Positions 16,287-16,570 of a stretch of 16,570 nt of DNA are shown piece by piece. This DNA is from Phocaeicola plebeius (GTDB lineage: Bacteria > Bacteroidota > Bacteroidia > Bacteroidales > Bacteroidaceae): assembly GCA_004558305.1 (NCBI GenBank), contig SFDG01000050.1:1-16570 (forward strand), written 5' to 3'. The position numbers were made by a program, and so were the translations under genes. Within the stretch, counting starts at the first letter, position 1. Every line of letters starts with the position of its first letter. The notes beneath the pieces are model-generated. The model was not told where the DNA came from, searched no databases, and worked only from the letters and a program-made list of their open reading frames with translations.

Positions 16287-16318
16287 CAAATGTAGCAAAT
16301 TCGCACAAAAGTGCCAAA
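16287..16318 (-). promoter_or_regulatory. MarC gene promoter (-33 TTTG / -7 TACATTTG)
   Basis: On the minus strand TTTG (16315-16318) and TACATTTG (16287-16294) are 20 bases apart, an ideal Bacteroidales promoter. The -7 box ends 26 bases before ATG 16260, which confirms that start over the upstream one. Confidence 0.8.
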
Positions 16319-16402
16319 GGGAAAGTAAAAAAAGGTACAGCACGATGTAGACTCTAAAAAATGAGAGGAATGAAGGTACACTCAAAAAAAGAACTCCGAC
16401 CC

Positions 16403-16455
16403 CTCTGTGCCTCCGTGTTGAAAAATAACCTTCCTTTCTTCGTGCCTTTGTGTTC
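16403..16455. repeat. GTGCCTyyGTGTT degenerate direct repeat pair
   Basis: CTCTGTGCCTCCGTGTTG (16403-16420) and CTTCGTGCCTTTGTGTTC (16438-16455) agree at 13 of 18 bases. Translated on the minus strand they give KARRKEGYFSTRRHRG-type peptides, familiar from spurious hypothetical proteins called over dispersed repeats in many genomes. They lie just downstream of the rRNA terminator. Confidence 0.55.
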
Positions 16456-16470
16456 CCCTCCCCGACACGC

Positions 16471-16509
16471 AAAAAAAAAGCCCCGGAGAACCTTGCGGCT
16501 TCCGGGGCT
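16471..16509 (-). terminator. rho-independent terminator of the rRNA operon
   Basis: On the minus strand AGCCCCGGA (16501-16509) pairs perfectly with TCCGGGGCT (16479-16487) around a 13-base loop containing GCCGCAAGGTT, followed by a run of T (A 16471-16479 on the plus strand). It stands directly after the 5S rRNA 3' end. Confidence 0.93.
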
Positions 16510-16512
16510 CAA

Positions 16513-16570
16513 GACGGCGGCTACCTACTCTCCCACTTGCGCAGTACCATCGGCGTGACGAAGCTTAACT
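16513..16570 (-). rRNA. rrf: 5S ribosomal RNA, 3' part, cut by window edge
   Basis: The minus strand reads AGTTAAGC, then CGCCGATGGTACTGCG, then GTGGGAGAGTAGGTAGCCGCC, the conserved second half of bacterial 5S rRNA. About half the molecule is present and the 5' half lies beyond the window. The exact 3' end is uncertain by a few bases. With the terminator just downstream it is the last gene of an rRNA operon coming from outside the window. Confidence 0.93.

Noticed and set aside
16266..16472. 68-codon minus-strand frame near the rRNA terminator
   Set aside because: It is produced by the GTGCCT repeat units and runs over the MarC promoter; a known kind of false gene.

Overview
The window looks like chromosome from a Bacteroidales gut bacterium (Bacteroides/Phocaeicola type). 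The supporting signs are promoter boxes of the Bacteroides form (TTTG at -33, TAnnTTTG at -7), almost no strong Shine-Dalgarno sites, many lipoproteins with LxxAC-type lipoboxes, a eukaryote-like glycyl-tRNA synthetase and a homoserine O-acyltransferase of the acetyl-CoA type. Species is not determined. Most of the content is conserved core genome; I see no phage, insertion sequence, CRISPR array or defence island.

Layout. 1-372 is a leader holding a coding-like gene remnant on the minus strand and the metA promoter. 373-5756 is a plus-strand run of four genes: metA, a U32-family peptidase/hydroxylase-type protein, a lipobox membrane protein with a C-terminal zinc ribbon, and an ABC-F ribosome-associated ATPase. 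The first three overlap end to start, so they are very probably co-translated. 5776-9041 is a minus-strand run. In transcription order it is a DUF3316-like envelope protein and an S41 peptidase lipoprotein, both trailing parC, then a self-promoted tRNA-Leu(TAG), then a GH16 glucanase lipoprotein and a small anchored, very acidic protein. 9022-11679 is topoisomerase IV subunit A (parC) and 11760-13127 is a MATE exporter, both minus strand with their own -7 boxes. A divergent promoter region (13128-13316) separates the exporter from glyS, which is followed by an overlapping FKBP-type prolyl isomerase lipoprotein. A nested inverted-repeat block separates the isomerase from a convergent MarC-family membrane protein. 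The window ends with the terminator and 3' part of a minus-strand 5S rRNA, presumably the tail of an rRNA operon.

How the genes work together. There is a translation theme (tRNA-Leu, glycyl-tRNA synthetase, ABC-F, a U32 protein of a family known to hydroxylate rRNA/tRNA, 5S rRNA) and an envelope theme (GH16, S41 peptidase, FKBP isomerase, DUF3316 protein, MATE, MarC). No multi-gene novel system is evident.

The most interesting observations are small. ParC carries a QMNLF pentapeptide resembling a sliding-clamp-binding motif in an acidic C-terminal tail. Two copies of a ~60-70 bp palindromic intergenic element lie 8.5 kb apart, one of them inside a second, larger inverted repeat. The zinc-ribbon membrane protein and the acidic membrane-anchored protein are of unknown function. 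The predicted glyS mRNA begins with a perfect 7-bp palindrome.
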